Shown here: one piece after another, positions 41,134 to 50,234 of the stretch
Numbering within the stretch: the first letter of the stretch is position 1
Layout: each line of letters begins with the position of its first letter
DNA from: Nocardiopsis sp. FIRDI 009
GTDB taxonomy: Bacteria > Actinomycetota > Actinomycetes > Streptosporangiales > Streptosporangiaceae
Assembly (NCBI RefSeq): GCF_003386285.1
Contig: NZ_QPNC01000035.1
Span: 42,576 to 106,575 of the forward strand
Length of the DNA stretch: 64,000 nt
Reading direction: 5' to 3'
Made by a program: the position numbers and the translations under genes
The notes under the pieces: generated by a model
What the model saw: the letters and a program-made list of their open reading frames with translations, nothing else
Told to the model about the DNA's origin: nothing
The model's database searches: none

Positions 41134-42402
41134 TCAGCTCTGCGTGATGGCGTGGAAGAGGGAGGCGAACTGCTCCTGGTCCTCGGCGGCCAGGTTCACG
41201 AAGTTGTGCAGCCGCTGGTACTCGTCCTCGGTCGGGAAGACGAGCGAGCTCTCGGCCATGTCCGTGAGCGCCTCGGCCCGCTCGGAGTCGCCCTCGGCGG
41301 CGGCCCACTCCCGGAAGACCTCCTGGACGTAGGGGACCGGTGTGATGTAGGCGATGTACTCGGTGAGCCCGGCGGCGATCTCCGGCTCGTACAGGAAGTT
41401 CATCAGCTCGATCGCGTCGACCGGCGCCTGCGAGGTGTAGGGGATCATCATGCAGTCCGTCCAGAGGGTGGCGCCCTCCTCGGGGACGACGAACTTGAGG
41501 TTCGTGCCCTCCTCGGCGTTCTGCTGGTAGATGTCGCCCGACCAGGCCATGGTCATCCACAGGTCGCCGTTGGTCAGCGGCTGGATGAAGTCCTGCGCGT
41601 AGTAGGCGCGCACGATCCCGGCGTCGCGCTGCTCGCGCAGGGCCGCGGCGGCGGCCTCCCAGTCCTCCAGGGTGGAGTCGGCGGGGTTGACTCCGTTGTA
41701 GAGGAGGCCGAAGTTGGCGATCTCCTGGGCGTCGGACATCATGCCGACCTTACCCTCGAACGCCGGGTCCCACAGGTCGGCGATGCTGGTGATCTCCCGG
41801 TCCACGTAGTCCGGGTTGTAGGCGATGCCGGTGATGCCCGAGGTGTAGGGGATCGTGTACCGGTTGCCGGGGTCGTAGGCGGTGTTGCTGTACACCTCAC
41901 CCGCGTAGTCGGCGTAGTTGTTCAGCCTGGTGTGGTCCAGCTGCACGAGGTAGCCCAGTTCGATGAGCTTGGCCAGCTCGAAGCCGTTGGGCAGCACCAT
42001 CAGGTCGTAGCCGGTGTCGTCGCCGTTGGCGAGCTTGGGCTGGATCTGCCCGAAGAACTGCGCCGCCTCCTGCACGTCCTCCTTGTAGTCCACCTCGATA
42101 CCGGTGGCCTCGGTGAACTGCTGGAGCTGCGTGCGCTCGGAGTCCATGTACAGCGGCCAGTTGCCGAACCGCAGGGAGCCGGTCCGCTCCTTGCCGCCCC
42201 AGTAGTCCTCGACGGACTCGGAGTCGCGCTGTTGGCCGCCGACCCCGCAGGCGGACAGGGCGAGCGCGGCGGCGGCCACGCCGCCCGCCTGGAGGGTGCT
42301 GCGACGGCTGATGCCGGGCACGGACAGCGGGCCGCGCTGTCGGCGGCGGGTCAGTCCGCGCAGGAGTTCAGGGGACAGGTGCGGGCGAGGACGGTGGTTC
42401 AT
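41134..42402 (-). CDS. potD: Polyamine-binding lipoprotein, PotD-like, with twin-arginine signal
   Basis: A 422-aa solute-binding protein. Its signal has a twin arginine and lipobox: SRRSTLQAGGVAAAALALSAC, so it is probably Tat-exported and lipidated at Cys. The mature part resembles PotD/PotF (LRFGNWPLYMDSERTQLQQFTEATGIEVDY, WMTMAWSGDIYQ, CMMIPYTSQAPVDAIELMNFLYEPEIAAGLTEYIAYITPV). It should deliver putrescine or spermidine to PotBC. ATG 42402 is preferred; the frame is open further upstream but non-coding. Confidence 0.9.
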   Translation of the reverse strand: MNHRPRPHLSPELLRGLTRRRQRGPLSVPGISRRSTLQAGGVAAAALALSACGVGGQQRDSESVEDYWGGKERTGSLRFGNWPLYMDSERTQLQQFTEATGIEVDYKEDVQEAAQFFGQIQPKLANGDDTGYDLMVLPNGFELAKLIELGYLVQLDHTRLNNYADYAGEVYSNTAYDPGNRYTIPYTSGITGIAYNPDYVDREITSIADLWDPAFEGKVGMMSDAQEIANFGLLYNGVNPADSTLEDWEAAAAALREQRDAGIVRAYYAQDFIQPLTNGDLWMTMAWSGDIYQQNAEEGTNLKFVVPEEGATLWTDCMMIPYTSQAPVDAIELMNFLYEPEIAAGLTEYIAYITPVPYVQEVFREWAAAEGDSERAEALTDMAESSLVFPTEDEYQRLHNFVNLAAEDQEQFASLFHAITQS

Positions 42403-42491
42403 GTCGGTATTCCCTGCTTCTGGTCGGGGGATGCGGCTGTGGTGACCGGGCCGGTCCGGAGCGCTGTCCGCGGGACCCGGCGGTGGTCGGG

Positions 42492-43652
42492 TCAGTCGGA
42501 CAGCGCGTAGGAGTGCTCGGGCGGCCAGGACAGCCACACCCGTTCACCCCGTTCGGCGACCAGGCCCGCCCCCGAGGCGTTCTGCTGGAAGACCGTGACC
42601 TGCTGGTCGGATCCGATGTCGACCTGGTAGTGCGTGGCCGAACCGAGGTAGACGGTCTCGGTGACCGTCCCGGGCACGCGGCTGACCGTTCCCTCGGGCT
42701 CGGCCGTGCCGATGTGGACCTTCTCCGGGCGGACGGTCAGGTGGACCTCGCCGCCCGCCTCGGCGCCGTCGGGCAGTTCGGCGGCCAGGGCGGTGGCGCC
42801 CTCGCCGACCTCGACCCGCCAGGGTCCCCCCTCGGACCGGTCCCGGACCACGCCCGTGAGCAGGTTGCTGGTCCCGATGAAGTCGGCGACGAAGCGGGTG
42901 GCCGGGTGCTCGTAGATCTCCGCGGGCGTGCCCAGTTGCTCGACCCGGCCGTGGTTCATCACCGCGATCCGGTCCGACATGGTCAGCGCCTCGCCCTGGT
43001 CGTGGGTGACGTAGACGAAGGTGATGCCGACCTCGCGCTGGATGCGCTTGAGTTCGACCTGCATGGACTGGCGGAGCTTGAGGTCCAGAGCGCCCAGGGG
43101 CTCGTCGAGCAGGAGCGCTCCGGGCTGGTTGACCAGGGCCCGGGCCAGCGCGACCCGCTGCTGCTGGCCGCCGGAGAGCTGGGAGGGCCGGTGCTTGGCC
43201 CGGTGGCCCAGCTCGACGAGGTCGAGCATCTCCGCGACGCGGGTGCGGATCTCGGCCTTGGCGACACCGCGTCGCCGGAGCCCGAAGGCGACGTTGTCGG
43301 CGACGCTCATGTGCGGGAAGAGCGCGTAGCTCTGGAAGACCATGTTGACGTCGCGGTGGTTGGCCGGGATCCCGGTGACGTCGCGGCCGTCGAGCCGGAC
43401 GGTGCCGGAGGTCGGTTCCTCGAACCCGGCGATCATGCGCATGGTCGTGGTCTTGCCGCACCCCGAGGGGCCGAGCAGTGAGAAGAACTCCCCCGCGCCG
43501 ATGGTCAGGTCGACCCCGGCCACGGCCGTGACCGTCTCCGAGCCCGAACGGAAGGACTTGGTCACGCCCTCCAGGCTGATGGCGGGTTCCCCCGTCCGGG
43601 TCGGGGGCTCGGCCGCCGCCTCCGGGGCGGACGTGGTGGTGGTGGTTGCCAT
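42492..43652 (-). CDS. potA: Polyamine ABC transporter ATPase, PotA-like
   Basis: A 386-aa ATPase. Walker A GPSGCGKTTT, Q-loop VFQSYALFPHMSV, signature LSGGQQQRVALARAL, Walker B LLLDEPLGALD and the H-loop THDQGEALTMSD are all intact. The C-terminal TOBE_2 domain (about 270-386) is the one found in PotA/PotG. It precedes potD in the operon. ATG 43652 gives the family's usual length. Confidence 0.93.
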   Translation of the reverse strand: MATTTTTSAPEAAAEPPTRTGEPAISLEGVTKSFRSGSETVTAVAGVDLTIGAGEFFSLLGPSGCGKTTTMRMIAGFEEPTSGTVRLDGRDVTGIPANHRDVNMVFQSYALFPHMSVADNVAFGLRRRGVAKAEIRTRVAEMLDLVELGHRAKHRPSQLSGGQQQRVALARALVNQPGALLLDEPLGALDLKLRQSMQVELKRIQREVGITFVYVTHDQGEALTMSDRIAVMNHGRVEQLGTPAEIYEHPATRFVADFIGTSNLLTGVVRDRSEGGPWRVEVGEGATALAAELPDGAEAGGEVHLTVRPEKVHIGTAEPEGTVSRVPGTVTETVYLGSATHYQVDIGSDQQVTVFQQNASGAGLVAERGERVWLSWPPEHSYALSD

Positions 43653-43752
43653 GGCGGGGTGGTTCCTATCAGCTCGCGTTCCAAGGGGATGCCGGTCGGG
43701 CCGCCCGGCCGCGGGGTCGCGGTCCGGGGCGGCCGCCGGGTCGGGTTCGGCG

Positions 43753-45201
43753 TCAGTCACCGATGTAGCTCATGACGTGCTTGATCCGCGTGTACTCGTC
43801 GAAGGAGTACATCGACAGGTCCTTGCCGTATCCGGAGTGCTTGAAGCCGCCGTGCGGCATCTCCGCGGTGATCGGGATGTGGGTGTTGATCCACACGCAG
43901 CCGAAGTCCAGGCGGCGCGAGACGCGCAGCGCCCGGGCGTGGTCCCTGGTCCAGACGCTGGAGGCCAGGCCGTACTCGACGGAGTTGGCCCAGGCCACGG
44001 CGGTGTCCTCGTCGGTGAACCGCTGCACGGTGATGACCGGGCCGAAGATCTCGTCGGTCACCAGCTCGTCGCCCTGCCGGAGGCCGGAGACGACGGTCGG
44101 GGCGTAGAAGAAGCCCTCGTCGCCGACCCGCTCGCCGCCGGCGAGGATCTCCGCGTGGTCGGGGGTGCGCTCCAGGAAGCCGCTGACCCGGGCGAGCTGG
44201 TTGGCGTTGTTGACCGGGCCGAACAGGGCGTCGGCGTTGCTCGGCGGACCGGTCACGGTGCCGCGGGCCTGCTCGGCGAGGGCGGCGGCCAGGTCGTCGT
44301 GGACGCCCGGCGCGGCGAGGACGCGGGTGGCGGCGGTGCAGTCCTGGCCCGCGTTGAAGAACCCGGCCTCGGCGATCCCGGCGGCGGTGCGCTCGATGTC
44401 GGCGTCGTCGAAGACGATGACCGGCGCCTTGCCGCCCAGCTCCAGGTGGAGGCGCTTGAGGTCGCGGGAACCGGCCTGCGCGACCTCGAACCCGGCGCGG
44501 GTGGAGCCGGTCAGCGAGATCAGCTGGGGGATCTTGTGATCGACGAGCGCGCGTCCGGTGTCGCGGTCGCCGCAGATCACGTTGAACACGCCCGCGGGGA
44601 GGAACTCGGCGGCGATCTCGGCGAGCAGCAGCGTGGAGACCGGCGTGGTGTCCGAGGGCTTGAGCACGATGGTGTTGCCCGCCGCCAGCGCGGGGCCGAT
44701 CTTCCAGGCGGCCATCGCCATCGGGTAGTTCCACGGCGAGATCTGGCCGACGACGCCGATGGGTTCGCGGCGGATCCACGAGGTGTGGTCTGCCATGTAC
44801 TCGCCCGCGGCGCGGCCCTCCAGGTTGCGCGCGGCCCCGGCGAAGAACCGGAGCGCGTCCAGGACCTGGGCGATCTCCTCGCTCTTGGTCAGTGCGACGG
44901 GCTTGCCGCAGTTGCGCACCTCGGCCGCGACCAGTTCGTCCGCGCGGGCCTCGACCGCGTCGGCGAACCGGTTGAGGGCGATCTGCCGCTCGGCCGGGGT
45001 GGTGTCGCGCCACCCGTCCTCGAAGGCGCGCCGGGCGACCTGGAAGGCGTGGTCGACGTCGGCGGCGGAGGAGACGGGAGCCGTGGCGAAGACCTTGCCC
45101 GTGGCCGGGTCGACGATGTCGCTGCGGATCCCGTCGATGGTGTCGACGTACTTGCCGTCGACGAAGTTCCGGAGGTGCTCCAGGTCGTTGCCCTGTGTCA
45201 C
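43753..45201 (-). CDS. Gamma-aminobutyraldehyde-type NAD-dependent aldehyde dehydrogenase
   Basis: A 482-aa ALDH. Catalytic Cys lies in FFNAGQDCTAATRVL, Glu in LHLELGGKAPVIV, and the NAD site includes SLTGSTRAGFEVA and NYPMAMAAWKIGPALAAGNTIVLKPS. Sequence features agree with PatD/YdcW-like 4-aminobutyraldehyde dehydrogenases. GTG 45201 follows GGGAGCAGAC. It heads the minus-strand polyamine operon. It would convert the aldehyde from putrescine oxidation or transamination to GABA. Confidence 0.88.
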   Translation of the reverse strand: MTQGNDLEHLRNFVDGKYVDTIDGIRSDIVDPATGKVFATAPVSSAADVDHAFQVARRAFEDGWRDTTPAERQIALNRFADAVEARADELVAAEVRNCGKPVALTKSEEIAQVLDALRFFAGAARNLEGRAAGEYMADHTSWIRREPIGVVGQISPWNYPMAMAAWKIGPALAAGNTIVLKPSDTTPVSTLLLAEIAAEFLPAGVFNVICGDRDTGRALVDHKIPQLISLTGSTRAGFEVAQAGSRDLKRLHLELGGKAPVIVFDDADIERTAAGIAEAGFFNAGQDCTAATRVLAAPGVHDDLAAALAEQARGTVTGPPSNADALFGPVNNANQLARVSGFLERTPDHAEILAGGERVGDEGFFYAPTVVSGLRQGDELVTDEIFGPVITVQRFTDEDTAVAWANSVEYGLASSVWTRDHARALRVSRRLDFGCVWINTHIPITAEMPHGGFKHSGYGKDLSMYSFDEYTRIKHVMSYIGD

Positions 45202-45323
45202 GTCTGCTCCCTTGGCTGGTCAGGCACGTCGCGCGCGTTTTTCCGTGTCTTGGATCACGTTGCCATCAGCGCAGCAGAAGTTCAAGTGATTCCGTTGTAA
45301 AGGTTCGGTTTCGCGACGGATAC

Positions 45324-45354
45324 TTGACAAGATCAGTCTTAGTGCCACTATTTC
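45324..45354 (+). promoter_or_regulatory. Promoter of the aminotransferase gene
   Basis: A perfect TTGACA (45324-45329) and a -10-like TATTTC (45349-45354) with a 19-base spacer. It lies in the AT-rich divergent region between aldehyde dehydrogenase and aminotransferase genes. The -35 is strong and the spacing a little long. Confidence 0.55.
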
Positions 45355-45438
45355 TATAGCGGGTCCATGCAGGGACCCACGGGTCGACCGACCTTCCACA
45401 CGGTCCCCGCACCTACCCAGCGATCATGGGAGCACCAA

Positions 45439-46815
45439 GTGGCAGCGAGCCTGAGCCCGCAGGACGTTCAGCGGGCCGCCAAGGACCATCTGTGGATGCA
45501 CTTCACGGAGATGGCCGCCTACGACGACGCCGACGTCCCCGTCATCACCCGCGGTGAGGGCGTCCACGTCTACGACTCGAACGGCAAGAAGTACCTGGAC
45601 GGCCTCGCGGGGCTGTTCGTCTCCCAGGCCGGGCACGGCCGCACGGAGATCGCCGACGCCATCGCCGAGCAGGCGAAGGAGCTCGCGTACTTCCCCATCT
45701 GGACCTACGCCCACCCCAAGGCCGCCGAGCTGGCCGCGCGGATCGCCGACCTCGCCCCCGGCGACCTGAACCGCGTGTTCTTCACCACCAGCGGTTCCGA
45801 GGCCGTCGAGTCCGCCTGGAAGCTCGCCCGCCAGTACTTCAAGGCGATCGGCGAGCCGCTCCGGCACAAGGTGATCAGCCGGAAGATCGCCTACCACGGC
45901 AGCAGCCTCGGCGCGCTGTCCATCACCGGCCTCCAGGGCATCAAGACCCAGTTCGAGCCGCTGGTGCCGAGCACCATCCAGGTGCCCAACACCGACTTCT
46001 ACCGCGCCCCGGTCCACGGGGACGACCCCGAGGCCTTCGGCCGCTGGGCCGCCGACCAGATCGAGGACGCGATCCTCCAGAACGACCCGGACACCATCGC
46101 CGCGGTCTTCGTGGAGCCGGTGCAGAACTCCGGCGGCTGCTTCCCGCCGCCGCCCGGCTACCTCCAGCGCGTCCGCGAGATCTGTGACCGCTACGGCGTG
46201 CTCATGGTCTCCGACGAGGTCATCTGCGCCTTCGGCCGCCTCGGTGAGTACTTCGGCGCCACCAAGTACGGCTACGTGCCGGACATGATCACCTTCGCCA
46301 AGGGCGCCACCAGCGGTTACGTCCCGCTGGGCGGTGTGATCGCCCGCGAGCGCCTGATGGAGCCGTTCAAGGAGGAGGGCAACGTCTTCCTGCACGGCAT
46401 CACGTTCGCCGGGCACCCGGTCGCCGCGGCCGCCGCGTTGGCCAACATCGACCTGTTCGAGAAGGAGGGCATCCTCGACAACGTCCGCAAGAACGCCCCG
46501 GTGTTCCGCGCGACGCTGGAGAAGCTGCTCGACCTGCCGATCGTCGGCGACGTGCGCGGAGACGGGTTCTTCTACGGCATCGAGCTGGTGAAGGACAAGG
46601 AGACCAAGGAGGTCTTCACCGCCGAGGAGTCGACCCGACTGCTCAAGGGCTTCCTCTCCCAGGCCCTGTTCGAGGCCGGTCTGGTCTGCCGCGCCGACGA
46701 CCGCGGTGAGCCCGTCGTCCAGCTCTCGCCGCCGCTGACCTGCGGCCCGGAGCACTTCGAGGAGATGGAGCGCATCCTGCGCAAGGTCCTCACGGAGGCG
46801 TGGGAGCGGCTCTGA
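45439..46815 (+). CDS. Class III aminotransferase, putrescine/omega-amine type
   Basis: A 458-aa PLP enzyme. Motifs include DGLAGLFVSQAGHGR, TSGSEAVESAWKLARQY, KIAYHGSSLGALSITG, VFVEPVQNSGGCFPPP, SDEVICAFGRLG and PLP-lysine in ITFAKGATSGYVPLGG. This matches bacterial aspartate-aminotransferase-family (class III) putrescine or beta-alanine:pyruvate-type transaminases. I chose GTG 45439 because GGGAG lies six bases upstream; a longer frame begins at 45367. It diverges from the aldehyde dehydrogenase and would make 4-aminobutyraldehyde for it (inference). Confidence 0.88.
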   Translation: MAASLSPQDVQRAAKDHLWMHFTEMAAYDDADVPVITRGEGVHVYDSNGKKYLDGLAGLFVSQAGHGRTEIADAIAEQAKELAYFPIWTYAHPKAAELAARIADLAPGDLNRVFFTTSGSEAVESAWKLARQYFKAIGEPLRHKVISRKIAYHGSSLGALSITGLQGIKTQFEPLVPSTIQVPNTDFYRAPVHGDDPEAFGRWAADQIEDAILQNDPDTIAAVFVEPVQNSGGCFPPPPGYLQRVREICDRYGVLMVSDEVICAFGRLGEYFGATKYGYVPDMITFAKGATSGYVPLGGVIARERLMEPFKEEGNVFLHGITFAGHPVAAAAALANIDLFEKEGILDNVRKNAPVFRATLEKLLDLPIVGDVRGDGFFYGIELVKDKETKEVFTAEESTRLLKGFLSQALFEAGLVCRADDRGEPVVQLSPPLTCGPEHFEEMERILRKVLTEAWERL

Positions 46816-46834
46816 CCCCGCCGTCCCACGGTCC

Positions 46835-46871
46835 GCGTGCCCCCGCCCCCGACTTCCGGGCGGGGGCACGC
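46835..46871 (+). terminator. Strong hairpin terminator after the aminotransferase
   Basis: Perfect 14-bp arms (46835-46848 and 46858-46871, GCGTGCCCCCGCCC and complement) with a 9-base loop, followed by CCCCTTTCCCC. Confidence 0.8.
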
Positions 46872-46959
46872 CCCTTTCCCCGGGACGCCCCGGGGTGAAC
46901 CACGACGGGGCCGGGCGCGTCGAAACCGGTATCCCATCGGTCCGACGCTCGGAGCCCCC

Positions 46960-47832
46960 ATGCCGAACGCGCGCCAGGAGTTCGTCGTCCCCGCCGTGTC
47001 CGAGGCCCGGCTGGCCGAGCTCACCGCCGCCCTGCACGATGTCCTGGCGAGCCTGCGGGTGGAGTGCGGTCGTGTGCTGCTGCCGCCGCTGGCGGAGTTC
47101 GCCGACCTGGGGATCGCCGGGGTGGTCGGGGCCCGCCGGGGCGAGGCCGCGCGGGCGGGGGAGGCCGAGGCCGTCGTGCGACTGGTCCACGGCGAGCACC
47201 TCCTCCCCGGCGCCGTGTACCGCGTCCGGCTCCCGGAGGTCGGACGGCCGGACGGGGAGGACCGCCCGGAGGAGGAGCCGCACGTCGAGGTGACCGTGCA
47301 CGCGTGGGACCGGGTCGGGACGAGCTGGCTGACGGTCGCCCTCCTCGACGGCGACTGGGCGCACACCGTGGGGATCGAGCTGCGCCGCACCCCACGCGGG
47401 TTCTCCTGGCTGGGACTCGTGGGCAGCGTGCTGTCCGGCGACAGGGAGGTGGAGACCAGGAGCGTGACGGTGGACGCCGACCGCTGGGCGGCGCGGCTGC
47501 GGGGCGAACCCGGCCCCGCCCCCGTCTCGATCCGCGTGTCCCGCCCGGCCGGGAGGACGGTGTTCCGGCTGACCCCGGTCGCGACCGCCGACGGGCGGTG
47601 GACGGTGCTCCTGGACGCCGAGGCGGATCCGGCCGAGAACCCCGCGCGGGCCGACGCGACGGATCCGCCCGGGACGGCCCGGCTGATCGCCACGGCCTGG
47701 CGGCTGCTCGTGGCGGAGGTCGACCTGGTCACCGACCTCCGGCGGGCGGCCGACGCGCTGCGACGGGCGGACCCGCGGTTCCCGCTCACGGTGCCCCTCC
47801 CGAACCTCGCCGCCCCGGACGGCTCCCGGTAG
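46960..47832 (+). CDS. Hypothetical protein
   Basis: A 290-aa soluble protein whose ATG (46960) follows GGAG. Parts are ARLAELTAALHDVLASLRVECGRVLLPPL, HVEVTVHAWDRVGTSWLTVALLDGDW and ADRWAARLRGEPGPAPVSIRVSRPAG. A central beta-rich part and helical ends are apparent, but no family is recognised. Flanked by terminators or gaps on both sides, so it is monocistronic. Codon use (strong GC at third positions) supports that it is coding. Confidence 0.65.
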   Translation: MPNARQEFVVPAVSEARLAELTAALHDVLASLRVECGRVLLPPLAEFADLGIAGVVGARRGEAARAGEAEAVVRLVHGEHLLPGAVYRVRLPEVGRPDGEDRPEEEPHVEVTVHAWDRVGTSWLTVALLDGDWAHTVGIELRRTPRGFSWLGLVGSVLSGDREVETRSVTVDADRWAARLRGEPGPAPVSIRVSRPAGRTVFRLTPVATADGRWTVLLDAEADPAENPARADATDPPGTARLIATAWRLLVAEVDLVTDLRRAADALRRADPRFPLTVPLPNLAAPDGSR

Positions 47833-48019
47833 GCCGCGACCTCCACCGCGCGGGACGGAGCACGGAGGCGCACGGGGACGGCGCGATGGCGTGAACAGCC
47901 GAGATTCGTCCCGCTGGGGCTGGCGTTCTCGGCCGATCGCGCACACAATCGGTAACAGGCGGTAATCCAGCGTAGAGGCCCGTCTCGGCGAGTCCCTCCC
48001 AACCCGCAGGAGGCCACCC

Positions 48020-48787
48020 GTGATCGACTATCGGCGGACCTACTTCGGCTGGTCCGCGTCCTCCCCCGCCGCCCACGCCGACCCGGGGTCCGGGCTCGTC
48101 GTCCACTACAACGGCGCCGCGACCCACCTCGACGACCACGCCGAGTGCGTCTCCTACTGGAAGAACACCCGCGACCACCACGTGTCCGGCCGCGGGTGGG
48201 CCGACATCGGGTACAGCTTCGGCGTCTCGGTCGAGGGCCACGTCTTCGAGGGCCGGGGGCTGTACCGCTACCAGGCCGCCCAGGGCACCACCGCCGGGAA
48301 CGCCAGCTACTACAGCGTGTCCCTGATGATCGGCGACGGTGAGAGGCCCACCCCGGCGCAGATCGACGGGGTGCGGCGGCTCCGCGCCTGGCTCACGGCC
48401 GAGCACGGCGTGTCCGGGACCGTGCTCGGCCACCGCGACTTCGTATCCACCTCGTGCCCCGGCTCGGAGCTCTACGCCCTGGTCGAGGACGGCACCTTCA
48501 CCCAGGCCCCCGGGGCCCCCTCAGGAACGGGAGACGAGATGCTCGGACTCAAGGTCGGTGACAGCGGCAGCCGGGTCACCCTGCTCCAGCAGATGCTCAC
48601 GTACGCGGGCGCCAGCCTGCCCGAGTACGGGGTCGACGGCGTCTACGGCCAGGAGACCTCCGACGCCCTGCTGTGGGTGCGCAGGCAGATGGGTTCCAAG
48701 GCCACCGACGGCGACAAGGTCACCAGCTACGCGCTGGCCCAACTGCACGCCCAACTCGCCCGCCACCAGTCCGCCGCCGTGGGCTGA
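48020..48787 (+). CDS. PGRP-type N-acetylmuramoyl-L-alanine amidase with peptidoglycan-binding domain
   Basis: A 255-aa protein. An amidase_2/PGRP domain spans about 1-150. Zinc ligands are expected at His29 in VVHYNGA and at His in VLGHRDFVSTSCPG, the last Cys also being usual. A C-terminal PG_binding_1-like repeat follows at about 175-235 (LKVGDSGSRVTLLQQML, GVDGVYGQETSDALL). No signal peptide is seen at the GTG start, so it would be cytoplasmic, as in phage endolysins, or exported by an unknown route. No other phage genes are nearby. Confidence 0.85.
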   Translation: MIDYRRTYFGWSASSPAAHADPGSGLVVHYNGAATHLDDHAECVSYWKNTRDHHVSGRGWADIGYSFGVSVEGHVFEGRGLYRYQAAQGTTAGNASYYSVSLMIGDGERPTPAQIDGVRRLRAWLTAEHGVSGTVLGHRDFVSTSCPGSELYALVEDGTFTQAPGAPSGTGDEMLGLKVGDSGSRVTLLQQMLTYAGASLPEYGVDGVYGQETSDALLWVRRQMGSKATDGDKVTSYALAQLHAQLARHQSAAVG

Positions 48788-48806
48788 GGGCGGGCCGCCC
48801 ACGGTG

Positions 48807-50234
48807 TCAGTCGACGGCGGCGCCGAACCACCGGGGGAGCTGTTCGAGCAGTTCCCCCTGGTCGTCACCGGCCCACGCCACGTGGCCGTCCGGCCGCAGC
48901 AGCACCGCGGGCGCGTCCAGTTCCGCGCTGGTGTCGACGACGTGGTCGACCCGGTCCGCCCAGCCCGCCGCGGAGAGCCGTCCGGTCTGGTCGAGCAGCA
49001 GGCCGCGCCCGCCGCGTGTCAGCTCGTAGAGGCGGCCCCGCTCCAGGGCGATGTCGCGCATCCGCGCGCCGAGCAGCGCGTGTCCCGCACCGAAGTCGTA
49101 CCTGACCGCGATCGCGGTGATCCTCTCGACGAGGTACCGGTTCACCTCCTCGAAGTCCATCAGCTCCGACAGCAGCCGACGCACCGCCCGGGGGCCCGGT
49201 TCGGTGGACATCAGCTCCGTCTGCGCGCGGGTGTTGTCCAGCACGTCGGCGCCCACGGGGTGCCGTTCGGCGTGGTAGCTGTCCAGCAGCCCCTCCGGTG
49301 CCCAGCCGTCCACCTCTGCGGCCAGTTTCCAGCCGAGGTTGAACGCGTCCTGGATACCGAGGTTGAGCCCCTGCCCGCCGACCGGCGGGTGGATGTGCGC
49401 CGCGTCCCCGGCGAGCAGCACCCGGCCGATCCGATAGCGCTCGGCCTGCCGGGTGGCGTCACCGAACCGGGACAGCCAGCGCGGCGAGCGCACGCCGAAG
49501 TCGGTGCCCGCGACCGCCCGCAGCCGCCGCCGCACGTCCTCCAGGGTCGGCGGGACGGAGCGGTCCTCGGCCACTCCCTCGGCGGGCACGACGACGCGGT
49601 ACACCCCCTCCCCGACGGGGCCGACACCGAACCGCTTCTGCGTCCGGCGGACCTCGGCCACCGTCGCGGCCACCGTCTCCGGGTTCGCTGTCACCTCCAT
49701 CTCGCCGATCAGCGTCTCGACTCTGGCGGGCTCACCGGGGAAGCCGACGCCGAGCAGCTTGCGCACCGTGCTGCGGCCGCCGTCGCATCCCACGAGGTAG
49801 CGTGAGCGCAGCCGCGAGCCGTCGGCCAGTTCGGCGGTCACCCCCTCGTCGTCCTGGCTCAGTCCGACCAGTTCGCGGCCGCGCCGGATATCGGCGCCGA
49901 GTTCGGCGGCGCGCTCGGCCAGCATGCGGTCGGTGACGGGCTGGGGGATGCCGAGGACGTAGCCGTGCGCGGTGTCCAGCCGCTCGGGTGAGGGCTTGGG
50001 GATGGCGGCGAAGAAGCCGCCGACCGGGTACGTGCGGCCGTGTTCGAGGAACCGCTCCAGCAGACCGCGCTGGTCCATCACCTCGATGCTGCGCACGTGC
50101 AGGCCGAGCGAGCGGACGACCCTGGTCGGCTCCGTCTCCCGCTCCAGCACGACCACGTCCACACCGTGCAGCCGCAGTTCACCGGCGAGCATCGCACCGG
50201 TCGGACCGGCGCCGACCACGATCACGTCAACCAT
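48807..50234 (-). CDS. rox: Rifampin monooxygenase (FAD-dependent)
   Basis: A 475-aa class A flavoprotein monooxygenase. By recollection it matches Nocardia farcinica RIFMO nearly throughout: VIVVGAGPTGAMLAGELRLHGV, LHVRSIEVMDQRGLLERFLEHG, TAHGYVLGIPQ, CDGGRSTVRKLLGVGFPGEP, TDFGVRSPRWLSRFGDATRQAERYR, GDAAHIHPP, GGQGLNLGIQDAFNLGWKLA and LPRWFGAA at the end. Rox hydroxylates rifamycins and linearises the ansa chain, giving resistance. ATG 50234. A rifamycin-associated-element-like palindrome lies 83-101 bases upstream of the start, suggesting induction by rifamycins. Confidence 0.93.
   Translation of the reverse strand: MVDVIVVGAGPTGAMLAGELRLHGVDVVVLERETEPTRVVRSLGLHVRSIEVMDQRGLLERFLEHGRTYPVGGFFAAIPKPSPERLDTAHGYVLGIPQPVTDRMLAERAAELGADIRRGRELVGLSQDDEGVTAELADGSRLRSRYLVGCDGGRSTVRKLLGVGFPGEPARVETLIGEMEVTANPETVAATVAEVRRTQKRFGVGPVGEGVYRVVVPAEGVAEDRSVPPTLEDVRRRLRAVAGTDFGVRSPRWLSRFGDATRQAERYRIGRVLLAGDAAHIHPPVGGQGLNLGIQDAFNLGWKLAAEVDGWAPEGLLDSYHAERHPVGADVLDNTRAQTELMSTEPGPRAVRRLLSELMDFEEVNRYLVERITAIAVRYDFGAGHALLGARMRDIALERGRLYELTRGGRGLLLDQTGRLSAAGWADRVDHVVDTSAELDAPAVLLRPDGHVAWAGDDQGELLEQLPRWFGAAVD

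Noticed and set aside
45424..47946. An 840-codon minus-strand frame
   Set aside because: It is a shadow of the aminotransferase and hypothetical genes on the plus strand, whose motifs and ribosome-binding sites are convincing.
48020..48787. The amidase as evidence for a prophage
   Set aside because: No integrase, terminase, capsid, tail or holin gene and no attachment-site repeat was seen around it.
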